Shown one piece after another: positions 43,255 through 52,344 of a DNA stretch of 64,000 nucleotides (position 1 is its first letter; every line of letters begins with the position of its first letter). A program made the position numbers and the translations under genes. The stretch lies in the NCBI GenBank assembly GCA_017512365.1, contig JAFWGQ010000058.1, forward strand, positions 62,001-126,000, in the 5' to 3' direction. This stretch comes from Mogibacterium sp. Lineage in GTDB: Bacteria; Bacillota; Clostridia; Peptostreptococcales; Anaerovoracaceae. The notes below the pieces were generated by a model. The model saw nothing but the letters and a program-made list of their open reading frames with translations, ran no database searches and was not told the DNA's origin.

Positions 43255-44223
43255 ATGGCAGTGATACCTGTATATGAAGGCAGGGAGCCGTACATATTCG
43301 TAAGCTACTCTCACAGGGACTCGGGCACGGTCCTGCCTGTCGTAAGCGGACTGTACGAGGACAGATACCGCGTCTGGTATGACGAGGGCATCGCGCCGGG
43401 CAGCGAGTGGCCGCACAACATCGCTGTCCATCTCGAAAATGCAGCGGTCGTGGCGGCTTTCATCTCGGACAACTCAATGGCTTCGATCAACTGTGAGAAC
43501 GAGATAGTGCGCGCAAAGGAGCTGGGCAGGGATATCATAGTCTATCAGGTGGACGGCCGTGATCATGAACTGCTCAGGGACTGTCCGCATGCGGGCGATG
43601 CGGATTCTCTGAAGGCACTGCTCGATGACAGCCTCATAGGAGACGGTGTGACCGGATACGGACACAGCAGCGCTGCAGGCGGACGCTCGATCGTATGGGA
43701 CCTGGTGCTGGGTGCGGCGCTTGTCATGGTGGCTGCGCTTGCCGTGGGTCTCTTCGGCCTCAGCAGGGGATGGTTCGACGAATACCTGCCGGGCAGGCAG
43801 AGCGTTCAGACCGAGGCTGCCCGGGATGAAGAGGAAAGCGCGGAAACCATAGACAACGATGTGCTGGCCGAAGCCATACTGTCCCAGCTGGGCAAGGACG
43901 AGCTGATGAAGGAGATAAGCATAGGCGATAAAGAGGCCTATGACAGTTTCTGCGATGCGGTCGGATCTGACGGGGATCTTACATATTTCGATCTGACCAA
44001 TGACCGCAGGGAATCGATAAGCATAGAGAAGGGAAACGACGAAGTCCTGGGACTCCTGAAGTACTTCCCGCAGCTCAGAACAGCGCACATCAAGAGCGGG
44101 GCCATATCGTCTCTCGAACCGGCCGCTGAATGTCCGAAACTTGAAAAGCTGTCGCTCGGCTATGACATATTCCCGGTCGTGATACCGGAAGATATCAGAT
44201 TTGAGATAGAAGCGGTAAAATAG
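43255..44223 (+). CDS. TIR-TM protein 4 retaining the TIR catalytic glutamate
   Basis: This 322-residue protein carries the most canonical TIR domain of the cluster (about 12-125): YIFVSYSHRDSG, YRVWYDEGIAPGSEW, AAVVAAFISDNSMASINCENEIVRAK. Glu83 aligns with the NAD-hydrolysing Glu of SARM1-type TIRs, and it is the only one of the four to keep it. A membrane helix (148-169) leads to an external part with an acidic linker (EAARDEEESAETIDND) and a short LRR-like end (LRTAHIKSGAISSLEP, KLEKLSLG). It is translationally coupled to gene 3. A working model is that gene 4 is the enzyme and genes 1-3 are sensors or scaffolds. That is inference. Confidence 0.8.
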   Translation: MAVIPVYEGREPYIFVSYSHRDSGTVLPVVSGLYEDRYRVWYDEGIAPGSEWPHNIAVHLENAAVVAAFISDNSMASINCENEIVRAKELGRDIIVYQVDGRDHELLRDCPHAGDADSLKALLDDSLIGDGVTGYGHSSAAGGRSIVWDLVLGAALVMVAALAVGLFGLSRGWFDEYLPGRQSVQTEAARDEEESAETIDNDVLAEAILSQLGKDELMKEISIGDKEAYDSFCDAVGSDGDLTYFDLTNDRRESISIEKGNDEVLGLLKYFPQLRTAHIKSGAISSLEPAAECPKLEKLSLGYDIFPVVIPEDIRFEIEAVK

Positions 44224-44233
44224 AAGAGCCGTT

Positions 44234-45355
44234 CTATTCAGGAAACTCATCAGAGTCGATATCCTCCGATGTCGTATTGCCGTCTATGACACCGAGCTTA
44301 AGAGTCCAGTATTTATCAGAGGTAAAGGTCAGCGGTTCTGCATCCTTTGAATAATATGTCGTCGGCCCGAACAGCTTGTCATCTCCATACCACGTCGTTC
44401 CGGCTGCTTCATAGAATGTATATGTATCACAGGGAACATATATCGTCGCAGATTCGCCCTGCTTTACGAAAAATGACATGTCGTTGGCGGCTTTTGTGGA
44501 GCTCTTCAGATAGAAGAATGTGCTGTAGGAATCTGAACCTGTGATCTCGATATAACTGTCTTTGCTGTCAGCAGGCTCCTTGATCACCGCTCCGTTCGCG
44601 ATCTCCACAGGCTTCAGTGTCACGACCACCCTGGCATCCCCGTCCCAGCTTCTGAGACCTTTTTCCAGATGCCCCTTGATATGCGAGGTATAAGTGCACG
44701 CCTCTTCGCCGGATCCCTCCGCTTCGCTCTGGGTCGCATTGAATGAATTCTTGTCGTATGAAGCTGTCAATACTCCGTTTTCTATGCTCAGCAGCTTATA
44801 GTCGTCTGTTGTCCATTCGACCGCACTGAGATCTTCAGCTGAAAGGCCTTCGGCATAAACAGGAAGCTCATACTCATCTCCGACATAAACTTCGACATTA
44901 TCGCCGTTATTGATGATCAGATCTCTCGGCGAGGTGTACTGCATGAAGGCGATCGCGATGATCACTATGGCTACAGCGACTCCGGCAACGATCCTGCCGG
45001 ACGGCTTTTTTTTCGCGCCTGTCCCCCTGCTGCCTTCCGGCGCCGCCGTCTGCATCGCAGGGGAATTCCCTGCAGGATATGCGACAGCCGGTCCCGGACT
45101 TACCGGCTCTGCCGGCGCAGGGACAGGTCCGGGAGTATTTATCGGTGGCGCGGCATGAGCGGAAGATAGTCTTTCTCTGGCGTTCGTACCGCACATCGGA
45201 CAGAAATCAAATCCGGCAGGGATCGATGTGCCGCATTCCGGGCAAACAAGTTCCTGCTCTTCGAATGATACTGCTGCAGCCAATCTGCCGCCGCAGGTCG
45301 GACAGAACATGAAATCATCATCGAATTCCGCCCCGCATTTTTCACAAATCTTCAT
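44234..45355 (-). CDS. Double zinc-ribbon membrane protein with external Ig-like domain
   Basis: This 373-residue protein has two zinc ribbons at the N-terminus (C4/C7/C18/C21 and C38/C41/C52/C55, CxxC pairs with CPTCGG and CPMCG). A Pro/Ala-rich linker (about 63-110) and a basic KKKPSGR lead to one helix (about 119-137), then an outer domain. The early outer part (VEVYVGDEYELPVYAEG...SIENGVLTA) looks like a BIG_2-type Ig fold. GGGGG upstream sets the start at 45355. It is convergent with the TIR cluster, the stops only 10 bases apart with no terminator. Function is unknown; a cell-surface stress sensor is possible. Confidence 0.72.
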   Translation of the reverse strand: MKICEKCGAEFDDDFMFCPTCGGRLAAAVSFEEQELVCPECGTSIPAGFDFCPMCGTNARERLSSAHAAPPINTPGPVPAPAEPVSPGPAVAYPAGNSPAMQTAAPEGSRGTGAKKKPSGRIVAGVAVAIVIIAIAFMQYTSPRDLIINNGDNVEVYVGDEYELPVYAEGLSAEDLSAVEWTTDDYKLLSIENGVLTASYDKNSFNATQSEAEGSGEEACTYTSHIKGHLEKGLRSWDGDARVVVTLKPVEIANGAVIKEPADSKDSYIEITGSDSYSTFFYLKSSTKAANDMSFFVKQGESATIYVPCDTYTFYEAAGTTWYGDDKLFGPTTYYSKDAEPLTFTSDKYWTLKLGVIDGNTTSEDIDSDEFPE

Positions 45356-45459
45356 AAATATATTCCCCCTCAAAACACTGTTGCAGCTGTTATCCTTAAT
45401 ATTATTAACCGGCGCGCCGGATGTCAATCAGTCCGGTCCCCCTTCAGACGGATTTGTTG

Positions 45460-45465
45460 TATAAT
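45460..45465 (+). promoter_or_regulatory. Promoter -10 of the lipoprotein gene
   Basis: A perfect TATAAT is 47 bases before ATG 45513 in the divergent region with the zinc-ribbon gene; AGGAGG is the ribosome site. Confidence 0.55.
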
Positions 45466-45512
45466 GGGCAGGACAGACAAATAGCGGGACAGTTTTTCAG
45501 GAGGTAAGATCA

Positions 45513-46415
45513 ATGAAAAAGAAAATCGCGCTTCTTGCCGGGCTGATCGCGGTCATGTGCTTTGCGTTCGCAGCGTGCGGGGGAAGCAAGGCCGACTATT
45601 CGGACAGCAAATATACAGGCGAGTGGGAGGCGACCTCGATGACGGTCGGAGACACTTCAGGCGGGATCGAAGGCAGTGTCTGGATCCTGACGCTGAACGA
45701 AGACGGCACAGGCACCTTTGTCGCGACCGAGGCCGACGGGAAGGAAGATGTATCAAAGATCAAATGGGAGCCGACGGACGACGGCTTCAGAACGAGCGGC
45801 GACATGAAGCTGACTTTTACCGATGACGGCGACGGGATAAAGGCAAACATCATGGGCGTCGATCTGCACTTCGCAAGACCGGGAGAAGAAGGTCCGGAAG
45901 ACGGAGCTCCGGACATCGGGACGAAGTACGGCTACATGGGGCAGGACCCTGTGGAGTGCGCTGTCTGGAAGTACCTTTGCGAAGACATTTCCGTGATGTA
46001 TGACAAGCCGGCGGATTCGATCACGATACCTGTGGTACAGATCATAAAGACAGAGGAAGGCGAAGACGGAACCGCAAAGGTATACGGCGACTTCTGGGTG
46101 TATAACTACTCGATCGACGGAGACACTCTCGTTTTCGGATCCGGAGGAGCGCATCCGGGCATGATGACCGTCGCGAAGGAAGGAGACGAATATAAGGTCA
46201 CCGACTTCAGGCCTGTAGAGGACGGCGGCAATTTCGAGACTACGGCGAAGGAGATCTTCGGCGATGACTATGACAGGTTCATGCAGATCACAAGAGACAG
46301 CGACGCGCGTGAGAAGCTGAGAGCTCAGGGCCTTGCGGACTACGTAAAGACCAACGGACTTGCTGTCAGAAAGTATAAGGACTTCGATCAGGATCCTGTA
46401 GAGCTGGATCTCTAA
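45513..46415 (+). CDS. Lipoprotein, unknown function
   Basis: This 300-residue protein has a signal peptide and lipobox (FAFAAC, Cys22), so it is tethered outside the membrane. The first half of the mature part (YTGEWEATSMTVGD, LTLNEDGTGTFVATE, FTDDGDGIKANIMG) has the lipocalin-like 'GtW...l.edGtg' pattern common in Firmicutes lipoproteins. The second half (AVWKYLCEDISVMYDKPADSITIPVVQII, VYGDFWVYNYSIDGDTLVFGSGGAHPG) has the look of an NTF2-like fold. I cannot name a function. It is flanked by its own promoter and a strong terminator. Confidence 0.72.
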   Translation: MKKKIALLAGLIAVMCFAFAACGGSKADYSDSKYTGEWEATSMTVGDTSGGIEGSVWILTLNEDGTGTFVATEADGKEDVSKIKWEPTDDGFRTSGDMKLTFTDDGDGIKANIMGVDLHFARPGEEGPEDGAPDIGTKYGYMGQDPVECAVWKYLCEDISVMYDKPADSITIPVVQIIKTEEGEDGTAKVYGDFWVYNYSIDGDTLVFGSGGAHPGMMTVAKEGDEYKVTDFRPVEDGGNFETTAKEIFGDDYDRFMQITRDSDAREKLRAQGLADYVKTNGLAVRKYKDFDQDPVELDL

Positions 46416-46457
46416 TGCGGGCAGCGACACATCAGGATCATTGACGGCCAAAAACAC

Positions 46458-46483
46458 GAAGAGGCGGGCGGGCCCGCCTCTTC
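46458..46483 (+). terminator. Long GC stem after the lipoprotein gene
   Basis: GAAGAGGCGGGC (46458-46469) and GCCCGCCTCTTC (46472-46483) make a 12-bp perfect inverted repeat. The T-run is short. Confidence 0.6.
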
Positions 46484-46518
46484 TGATGCGCCGGACCGAT
46501 AAAACAGTCATGCCATTA

Positions 46519-46527
46519 TGTTATACT
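46519..46527 (+). promoter_or_regulatory. Extended -10 promoter of tex
   Basis: TGTTATACT is a TGn-extended -10, 44 bases before ATG 46571. Confidence 0.5.
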
Positions 46528-46570
46528 TGCAGTGACAAAACCACAGAAAGGACGACGACACAGGAAACTG

Positions 46571-48742
46571 ATGGAAACGAACATAATCAAAAGGATAGCG
46601 GCTGAACTCGGGATCAGAGAGTGGCAGGCCGGGGCTGCAGAGCATCTTCTGGATGAGGGCAACACAGTCCCTTTCATCGCCCGTTACCGCAAGGAGGCGA
46701 CGGGCGCCATGGATGACGAGATGCTGAGAGCCTTTGAGGAAAGACTCAGATATCTCAGGAACCTTGAAGAAAGAAGAGAAACCATACTTGCATCCATTGA
46801 GGAGCAGGGAAAGCTCGACGAAGAGCTTGAGAAAAAGATAATCGCGGCGGAGACCGCAGCGGCGCTCGAGGATCTTTACAGACCGTACAGACCAAAGAGG
46901 AAGACGCGCGCGGACATCGCAAAAGAGAAGGGACTGCAGGGGCTGGCTGATTTCATGCTTTCCGGAAAAGAGGGCGATCCGCTGAAGGAGGCAGTGAAAT
47001 ACCTTTCCGAAGAAAAGGAAGTGACCGATGCTGAGACCGCGGTCCGTCTGGCACAGGACATAATCGCGGGAGATGTCTCGGACAGCGCGGACTTCAGGGG
47101 ATGGATCAGAAACAGGACCGCGAAGGCCGGAGATATCGTCTGCTCCCCGGGGAGCGAAGGCAAAAAGGCCATGGAGGCGGGCGAGCGCACGGTATACGAG
47201 AACTACTACGATTACCGAGAAGCGGCAGGGAAGATACCCGGACACAGGGTCCTCGCGATCAACAGGGGAGAGAAGGAAAAGGTGCTCTCCGTTTCGCTGG
47301 ACGCTCCTGCGGAAGATATAATATCGTATCTTGAAAGAAAGACCATGCGCAGGGTCTCTGATGGCTGCGCGCCTTATGTGAGCGAAGCCGTGGAGGACAG
47401 CTACAGGAGGCTCATCGCTCCGTCAATAGAAACGGATATACGCGGCGGTCTCACGGAGGCGGCCGAAGAGGGAGCCATGAAGGTCTTTGCCTCCAATCTC
47501 GAGCAGCTTCTGATGCAGCCTCCTCTTCGAGGGATGACGGTGCTGGGCTGGGACCCGGCTTTCCGCACGGGCTGCAAGCTGGCGGTCTGCGATCCTACCG
47601 GTAAGATACTCGACACCGCAGTGATCTATCCTACGCCGCCTCAGAACAAGGTGAGCGAGGCCGTGAAGGTGCTGACTTCGCTGTGCGGCAGATACGGGGT
47701 GGATGTCATCTCCGTCGGAAACGGCACGGCATCGCGCGAGTCTGAAAAGATCATCGCCGACTTCATCCGCGGATACAACTCCGGAAAGCGAGGGAAGAGC
47801 CTGAGCTATGTCATAGTAAATGAGGCCGGGGCCTCGGTTTATTCGGCCAGCAAACTGGCGACGGAGGAGTCTCCGGACCTCGATGTGGGAGAGAGGAGCT
47901 CTGCGTCCATCGCACGCAGGCTGCAGGACCCTCTGTCGGAGCTCGTAAAGATAGACCCGAAGGCGATAGGCGTCGGCCAGTACCAGCACGACATGAATCA
48001 GAAGCGTCTGGGAGAGGTCCTGGACGCGGTCGTAGAGGACTGTGTCAACAGGGTCGGAGTCGATGTCAATACGGCGTCCCCGTCGCTTCTCGGCTATGTT
48101 TCAGGCATCAGCAGACAGGTCGCCGCGAACATCGTCGCATACAGGGAGGAGAACGGCAGCTTTGACAACAGAAAGCAGCTGCTTAAGGTGCCGAAGCTCG
48201 GACCTAAGGCCTACGAGCAGTGCGCGGGATTTCTGAGGATAAGCGGCGGCAGCGAGCCGCTCGATGCGACTGCCGTGCATCCCGAAAGCTACGACGCAGC
48301 GAAGAAGATACTCGCGGCGGCCGGATACAGGACATCAGATATCACGGGAAGCGGTATACAGATAAAAGGGCTGAAACCGGGAATGGCTGATGAGCTGGGC
48401 ATAGGGCGCTATACGTTCGAGGACATATGCGCCGAGCTCGCAAAGCCGGGAAGGGACCCGAGAGACGAAGTGCCTGCTCCGGTACTGAGGAGCGACGTCA
48501 TGGAGATGTCCGATCTTAAGCCTGACATGGAACTTACCGGCACCGTCCGGAACATAGTGGATTTCGGGGCTTTCGTGGACATCGGGGTCCATCAGGACGG
48601 ACTGGTGCACATATCCCAGCTGTCGGACAGGTTCGTGAAGCATCCGCTCGATGTGGTAAAGGTCGGAGACGTAGTGAAGGTGCGCGTGCTTTCGGTAGAT
48701 GAGAAGCGCGGCAAGATATCGCTCACCATGAAGGAGAGATAA
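46571..48742 (+). CDS. tex: RNA-binding transcription accessory protein Tex
   Basis: This 723-residue protein is of the Tex/Spt6-like family. It has an N-terminal helical part with the signature NTVPFIARYRKEATGAMDDE, a YqgF-type RNase H fold (about 310-440, VLGWDPAFRTGCKLAV), tandem helix-hairpin-helix motifs (VNTASPSLLGYVSGIS, LLKVPKLGPKAYEQCAGFLR) and a C-terminal S1 RNA-binding domain (TGTVRNIVDFGAFVDIGVHQDGLVHISQLS). Tex binds nucleic acids and affects transcription. ATG 46571 follows AGGAAAC; an upstream in-frame ATG at 46532 lies too close to the -10 to be used. The stop is one base from the convergent radA stop. Confidence 0.95.
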   Translation: METNIIKRIAAELGIREWQAGAAEHLLDEGNTVPFIARYRKEATGAMDDEMLRAFEERLRYLRNLEERRETILASIEEQGKLDEELEKKIIAAETAAALEDLYRPYRPKRKTRADIAKEKGLQGLADFMLSGKEGDPLKEAVKYLSEEKEVTDAETAVRLAQDIIAGDVSDSADFRGWIRNRTAKAGDIVCSPGSEGKKAMEAGERTVYENYYDYREAAGKIPGHRVLAINRGEKEKVLSVSLDAPAEDIISYLERKTMRRVSDGCAPYVSEAVEDSYRRLIAPSIETDIRGGLTEAAEEGAMKVFASNLEQLLMQPPLRGMTVLGWDPAFRTGCKLAVCDPTGKILDTAVIYPTPPQNKVSEAVKVLTSLCGRYGVDVISVGNGTASRESEKIIADFIRGYNSGKRGKSLSYVIVNEAGASVYSASKLATEESPDLDVGERSSASIARRLQDPLSELVKIDPKAIGVGQYQHDMNQKRLGEVLDAVVEDCVNRVGVDVNTASPSLLGYVSGISRQVAANIVAYREENGSFDNRKQLLKVPKLGPKAYEQCAGFLRISGGSEPLDATAVHPESYDAAKKILAAAGYRTSDITGSGIQIKGLKPGMADELGIGRYTFEDICAELAKPGRDPRDEVPAPVLRSDVMEMSDLKPDMELTGTVRNIVDFGAFVDIGVHQDGLVHISQLSDRFVKHPLDVVKVGDVVKVRVLSVDEKRGKISLTMKER

Positions 48743-48743
48743 G

Positions 48744-50117
48744 TCAGGACAGATACGCCCTTATGGCGTCGTTTATGTTCGAGGCTCCGAAGACTCTGAT
48801 CTTCGGGGCCTCTTTTATCTGTTTCGCGTTGTTTTCAGGAAGGATCACAGCCTCGTAACCGAGACGGACCGCCTCCTGTATGATCCTGTCCGCGTTGGGG
48901 ATGGAGCGGAGGTTGCCGGTCAGGCCTACCTCGCCCGCGGCGACTATGCGCTTCGAGGATGAGCGGCCCTTGAACGAGCTGTATATCGCGAGGGCGGCAG
49001 CGAGATCTGTCGAGGTGCTGTTCGTGCTCATGCCGCCGACCACATTGACATATACATCGTGGTCGAGCAGGTTCAGGCCTGCCTTTTTTTCGAGCACGGC
49101 GAGTATCATGCTGAGCCGGTTGGCGCTTATGCCTATCGCTGTCCTTCTGGCGAAGCCCACGTTGGCCCTTGCGACGAGGGCCTGTATCTCGAAGAACACC
49201 GGGCGGCTTCCCTCGTATACGGCCGAGATGACAGAGCCCTCTTCACAGGCGCTGTTCTCTATGAGGCTTCCCGAAAGGTCGGGGACCTCGGTCATGCCGT
49301 CCGCCGCCATGCGGAAGGCTCCTATCTCGTCAGTCGTGCCGAAGCGGTTCTTGAAGGAGCGAAGTATCCTGAGATCCCTGTCGCGCTCCCCGCTGAAGCT
49401 GAGCACAGTGTCGACCATGTGCTCGATCGTCTTAGGTCCCGCGAGCTCGCCGGACTTGGTGACATGAGCGACTATGAATACCGGCACGCTGTTCTGCTTG
49501 GCGTATCTTATCAGCTGTCCGGAGCACTCCCTTATCTGCGTGAGAGAGCCCGCGACCGAATCGGCCGAGACGGAGTACATGGTCTGTATCGAATCGATTA
49601 TCAGGAAGCACGGCTTCAGACTGTCGCACGCTGCCATGATATTTTCGATATTGGTTTCGGGATAGATGTAGAGACGGTCGCTGATCCTGCCGAGAACGCG
49701 GTCGGCCCTCAGCCTGACCTGCTCTTCGGATTCCTCGCCGCTCACGTAAAGAACCGTGCCGCAGCTGTCCGCGATGCGGCCCGCGGCCTGCGCGATGATG
49801 GTCGACTTTCCTATGCCCGGCTCGCCGGATATAAGGGTGAGGGAGCCCGGGACTATGCCGCCGCCGAGAACGCGGTCGAGCTCGGAAATGCCGGAGCTCA
49901 TTCTGGTATAGTCATGGGTGCCGACCTCGCCCAGCTTTACGGGACGGCCTTCGGTGCCGGTGCGCCTTCTGGTGTCGGTCTTCGACTCCTCTGAAGGGGA
50001 GACTCTGTGCTCGACTATGGTATTCCAGGAGCCGCAGTAAGAGCACTGCCCCTGCCAGGCAGTGTACTCGTTGCCGCATTCCGTGCACATGAATACCGTC
50101 TTAGCCTTCTTTGCCAT
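48744..50117 (-). CDS. radA: DNA repair protein RadA/Sms
   Basis: This 457-residue branch-migration protein has a four-cysteine zinc motif (C11, C14, C25, C28), the RecA-like core with Walker A GEPGIGKST (98-106), the RadA-specific KNRFG motif and a C-terminal Lon-type domain (YVNVVGGMSTNSTSTDLAAALAIYSS). It works in recombination and at stalled forks. Its start overlaps the sensor-kinase stop by 17 bases, so it lies at the end of an operon with a two-component system, an unusual partner. Confidence 0.95.
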   Translation of the reverse strand: MAKKAKTVFMCTECGNEYTAWQGQCSYCGSWNTIVEHRVSPSEESKTDTRRRTGTEGRPVKLGEVGTHDYTRMSSGISELDRVLGGGIVPGSLTLISGEPGIGKSTIIAQAAGRIADSCGTVLYVSGEESEEQVRLRADRVLGRISDRLYIYPETNIENIMAACDSLKPCFLIIDSIQTMYSVSADSVAGSLTQIRECSGQLIRYAKQNSVPVFIVAHVTKSGELAGPKTIEHMVDTVLSFSGERDRDLRILRSFKNRFGTTDEIGAFRMAADGMTEVPDLSGSLIENSACEEGSVISAVYEGSRPVFFEIQALVARANVGFARRTAIGISANRLSMILAVLEKKAGLNLLDHDVYVNVVGGMSTNSTSTDLAAALAIYSSFKGRSSSKRIVAAGEVGLTGNLRSIPNADRIIQEAVRLGYEAVILPENNAKQIKEAPKIRVFGASNINDAIRAYLS

Positions 50118-51606
50118 CTGACGCTCCGTCCTTCCTGTCTTTCCTGTCTTTTTTATCCTTCTTTTCAGAAGGTTTTCTGACCGTCTCCAGCTCGAACCAG
50201 AAATCCGAGCCCTTGCCTTCCTCGCTCTCGACTCCGTACCTCGCGTTGTGAAGGTTGAGTATGCCCTTGGCTATGGCAAGACCGAGACCGGTGCCCTCGA
50301 TGCCTCTCTCGTGGTTGGCCGAGGTCCTGTAATACTTGTCCCATACGTGGCTGATCTCGTCTGAAGGTATGCCCACTCCGCGGTCTATGCAGTGGAAGGA
50401 GACCTTCCTGCCGCCCTTGCTGAGTTTGATGTCTATGTATTTATTGTCGCCCGAGTATTTTACGGCGTTGGATACGAAATTGGTCATGACCTGCATGATC
50501 CTGCTGCGGTCGCCCACGACATACGCCGGTCTGCACGGATGGAAGTTGATGTCATAGCCCTGGGAGGAATTAAGAACGAGTATGCTCTCGTATACATCCT
50601 CCGCAGCTTCGACCAGATCGAAGGTCTCCATGTGCATCTCTACATTGTTGGACTGCAGGTTGGATACCGAGAGCATGTCGCCGACCATGCGGTTCAGGCG
50701 CTCGGTCTCGGATATGATGACTCCGAGATCGGCGTTGCGCTTTTCGGGATTGTCGCCCGTGATGTCTATGATCTTTTCGGCGTAGGAACGTATCATCGTC
50801 AGCGGGGTCTTGAGGTCATGCGAAACGTTTGCGATGATCTCGCGCTGGTAGAAGTCGGTTTTTTCCATCTCGTACGAGGCTTTGTTCAGAGCCTTCGCAA
50901 GCTCCTTCGTCTCGGTGAAGGAAGCGCCGTCGAAGCGGACGTTGTAGTTTCCGTTCGAAAGCTCCTTTGCCGAAGCGGTGAGGTTCTCGATAGGGGACGA
51001 GAGCCGGTTGGCAAGAATGTATGCCAGGAATACTGAGACCGACAGAACGATGAACGAGATGTAAATGAGCATGTTCGTGAGTATGCGCACCGTCACCTGG
51101 TCAGGATAAAGCGGAGCGATTATGTAAAGAGTGCTGACCATGCCTGCGGAACGGATATGGGCCGCGTAGATGAGGCGCGAATTGTCGCTAGAGCCTTCGC
51201 GTACGGTCTCGGTCACATTGTCAAGCGACGAGCTTTCGAGACTGTTTCTGATGCGGGATATGTCGCTGCCGAACGCGCCGGTATCCTTTACCGTGCGGGT
51301 ACCGTCGTAGATCAGGCTCCCGTCCGGAGTGTCTATCCTTATATAGATGCCGTTTGTGCCGGCGGTCTGTACGGCATATGAGTCGAAATCATCTTCGGCC
51401 GCCTGCCTGAACTGGACCTCGAGGGCGTCCGCGGTGCGGATGACCTCCTGTGTCCTCGCTCTTTCGTAATATGTGCTAATAAAAAAATTTGACAGGCCCC
51501 ACAGAACGATGACCAGGAACAGAGCAAAAAGGACGAACGACATGAGCGTCGTCGTCTTGATGCTGCTCGTATCAACTCTGGCCCTTTCGCCCGTATGGTC
51601 TGCCAT
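50101..51606 (-). CDS. Sensor histidine kinase
   Basis: This 501-residue membrane kinase has a helix at about 20-42, an external sensor loop of about 125 residues, a second helix (about 180-200), HAMP (about 200-255), the H-box NVSHDLKTPLTMIRSYAEK with the phospho-His, and an ATPase domain with N-box (FVSNAVKYSGD), G1 (DRGVGIP) and G2 (GTGLGLAI). The last 20 residues are a run of Lys/Asp/Arg, unusual for the family. It follows the response regulator by 18 bases and overlaps radA, so the three genes form one transcript. The signal is unknown. Confidence 0.93.
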   Translation of the reverse strand: MADHTGERARVDTSSIKTTTLMSFVLFALFLVIVLWGLSNFFISTYYERARTQEVIRTADALEVQFRQAAEDDFDSYAVQTAGTNGIYIRIDTPDGSLIYDGTRTVKDTGAFGSDISRIRNSLESSSLDNVTETVREGSSDNSRLIYAAHIRSAGMVSTLYIIAPLYPDQVTVRILTNMLIYISFIVLSVSVFLAYILANRLSSPIENLTASAKELSNGNYNVRFDGASFTETKELAKALNKASYEMEKTDFYQREIIANVSHDLKTPLTMIRSYAEKIIDITGDNPEKRNADLGVIISETERLNRMVGDMLSVSNLQSNNVEMHMETFDLVEAAEDVYESILVLNSSQGYDINFHPCRPAYVVGDRSRIMQVMTNFVSNAVKYSGDNKYIDIKLSKGGRKVSFHCIDRGVGIPSDEISHVWDKYYRTSANHERGIEGTGLGLAIAKGILNLHNARYGVESEEGKGSDFWFELETVRKPSEKKDKKDRKDRKDGASDGKEG

Positions 51607-51624
51607 TACATGCCTCTGCGAAGA

Positions 51625-52302
51625 CTATTCGTCGTATTCGAACTTATAGCCGACTCCTCTGAGGGTGACTATGTATTTCCTGTAAGGGCCGAGACAGTTC
51701 CTGAGGTTCTTGACATGCGTGTCTATGGTCCTGTCGTCGCCGAAGAAGTCATAGCCCCAGATATCCTCGAGGAGCTTTTCCCTCGAAAGAGCGATGTTCT
51801 TGTGCTGTATCATGTAGAACAGCAGGTCGTACTCCTTCGGGGTCAGCTCGACGCGCCTGCCGTCGACCGTGATCGTGCGGGCGGCCATGTTGACTTCAAG
51901 TCCGTCGAACTTCTGTATCACGGAGGTGTTCCTTTCGGACGCGTCCACCCGGTTCAGCACGGCGTTCACCCTGGCCATGAGCTCCTTCGGGCTGAAAGGC
52001 TTGACGACATAGTCGTCTATGCCGAGCTCAAAGCCGAAGAGCTTGTCGTACTCTTCTCCTCTGGCCGAGAGCATTATGACAGGGATGTTCTTGATCTTCT
52101 GTATCTCCTTGACCGCGCTGAAACCGTCAAGCTTCGGCATCATGATGTCCATGATTATCAGGTCGTAGTCGTTCAGCTTTACAAGGCCTATGGCGCTCAT
52201 GCCGTCGGCTGCCTCTTCGGCAGCATATCCGCTGAATTCCGCGTACTCCTTTATGACCTCGCGGATCCTGTCTTCATCATCTACTATCAGTATTCTTTTC
52301 AT
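51625..52302 (-). CDS. OmpR/PhoB-family response regulator
   Basis: This 225-residue regulator has a receiver domain with D9, D10, phospho-acceptor D52 (IIMDIMMP), S79 and K101 (VVKPFS), then a winged-helix DNA-binding domain (about 130-225; LTPKEYDLLFYMIQHKN, DDRTIDTHVKNLR, RGVGYKF). ATG 52302 follows GGAG by 8 bases; the frame runs further up into the repeat array but has no ribosome site there. It is the first gene of the operon with the kinase and radA, behind a 260-base leader of tandem repeats. Confidence 0.95.
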   Translation of the reverse strand: MKRILIVDDEDRIREVIKEYAEFSGYAAEEAADGMSAIGLVKLNDYDLIIMDIMMPKLDGFSAVKEIQKIKNIPVIMLSARGEEYDKLFGFELGIDDYVVKPFSPKELMARVNAVLNRVDASERNTSVIQKFDGLEVNMAARTITVDGRRVELTPKEYDLLFYMIQHKNIALSREKLLEDIWGYDFFGDDRTIDTHVKNLRNCLGPYRKYIVTLRGVGYKFEYDE

Positions 52303-52344
52303 CCGTCTGTCTCCGATCTTCTGTAAATCTGTATACGGAATAAG

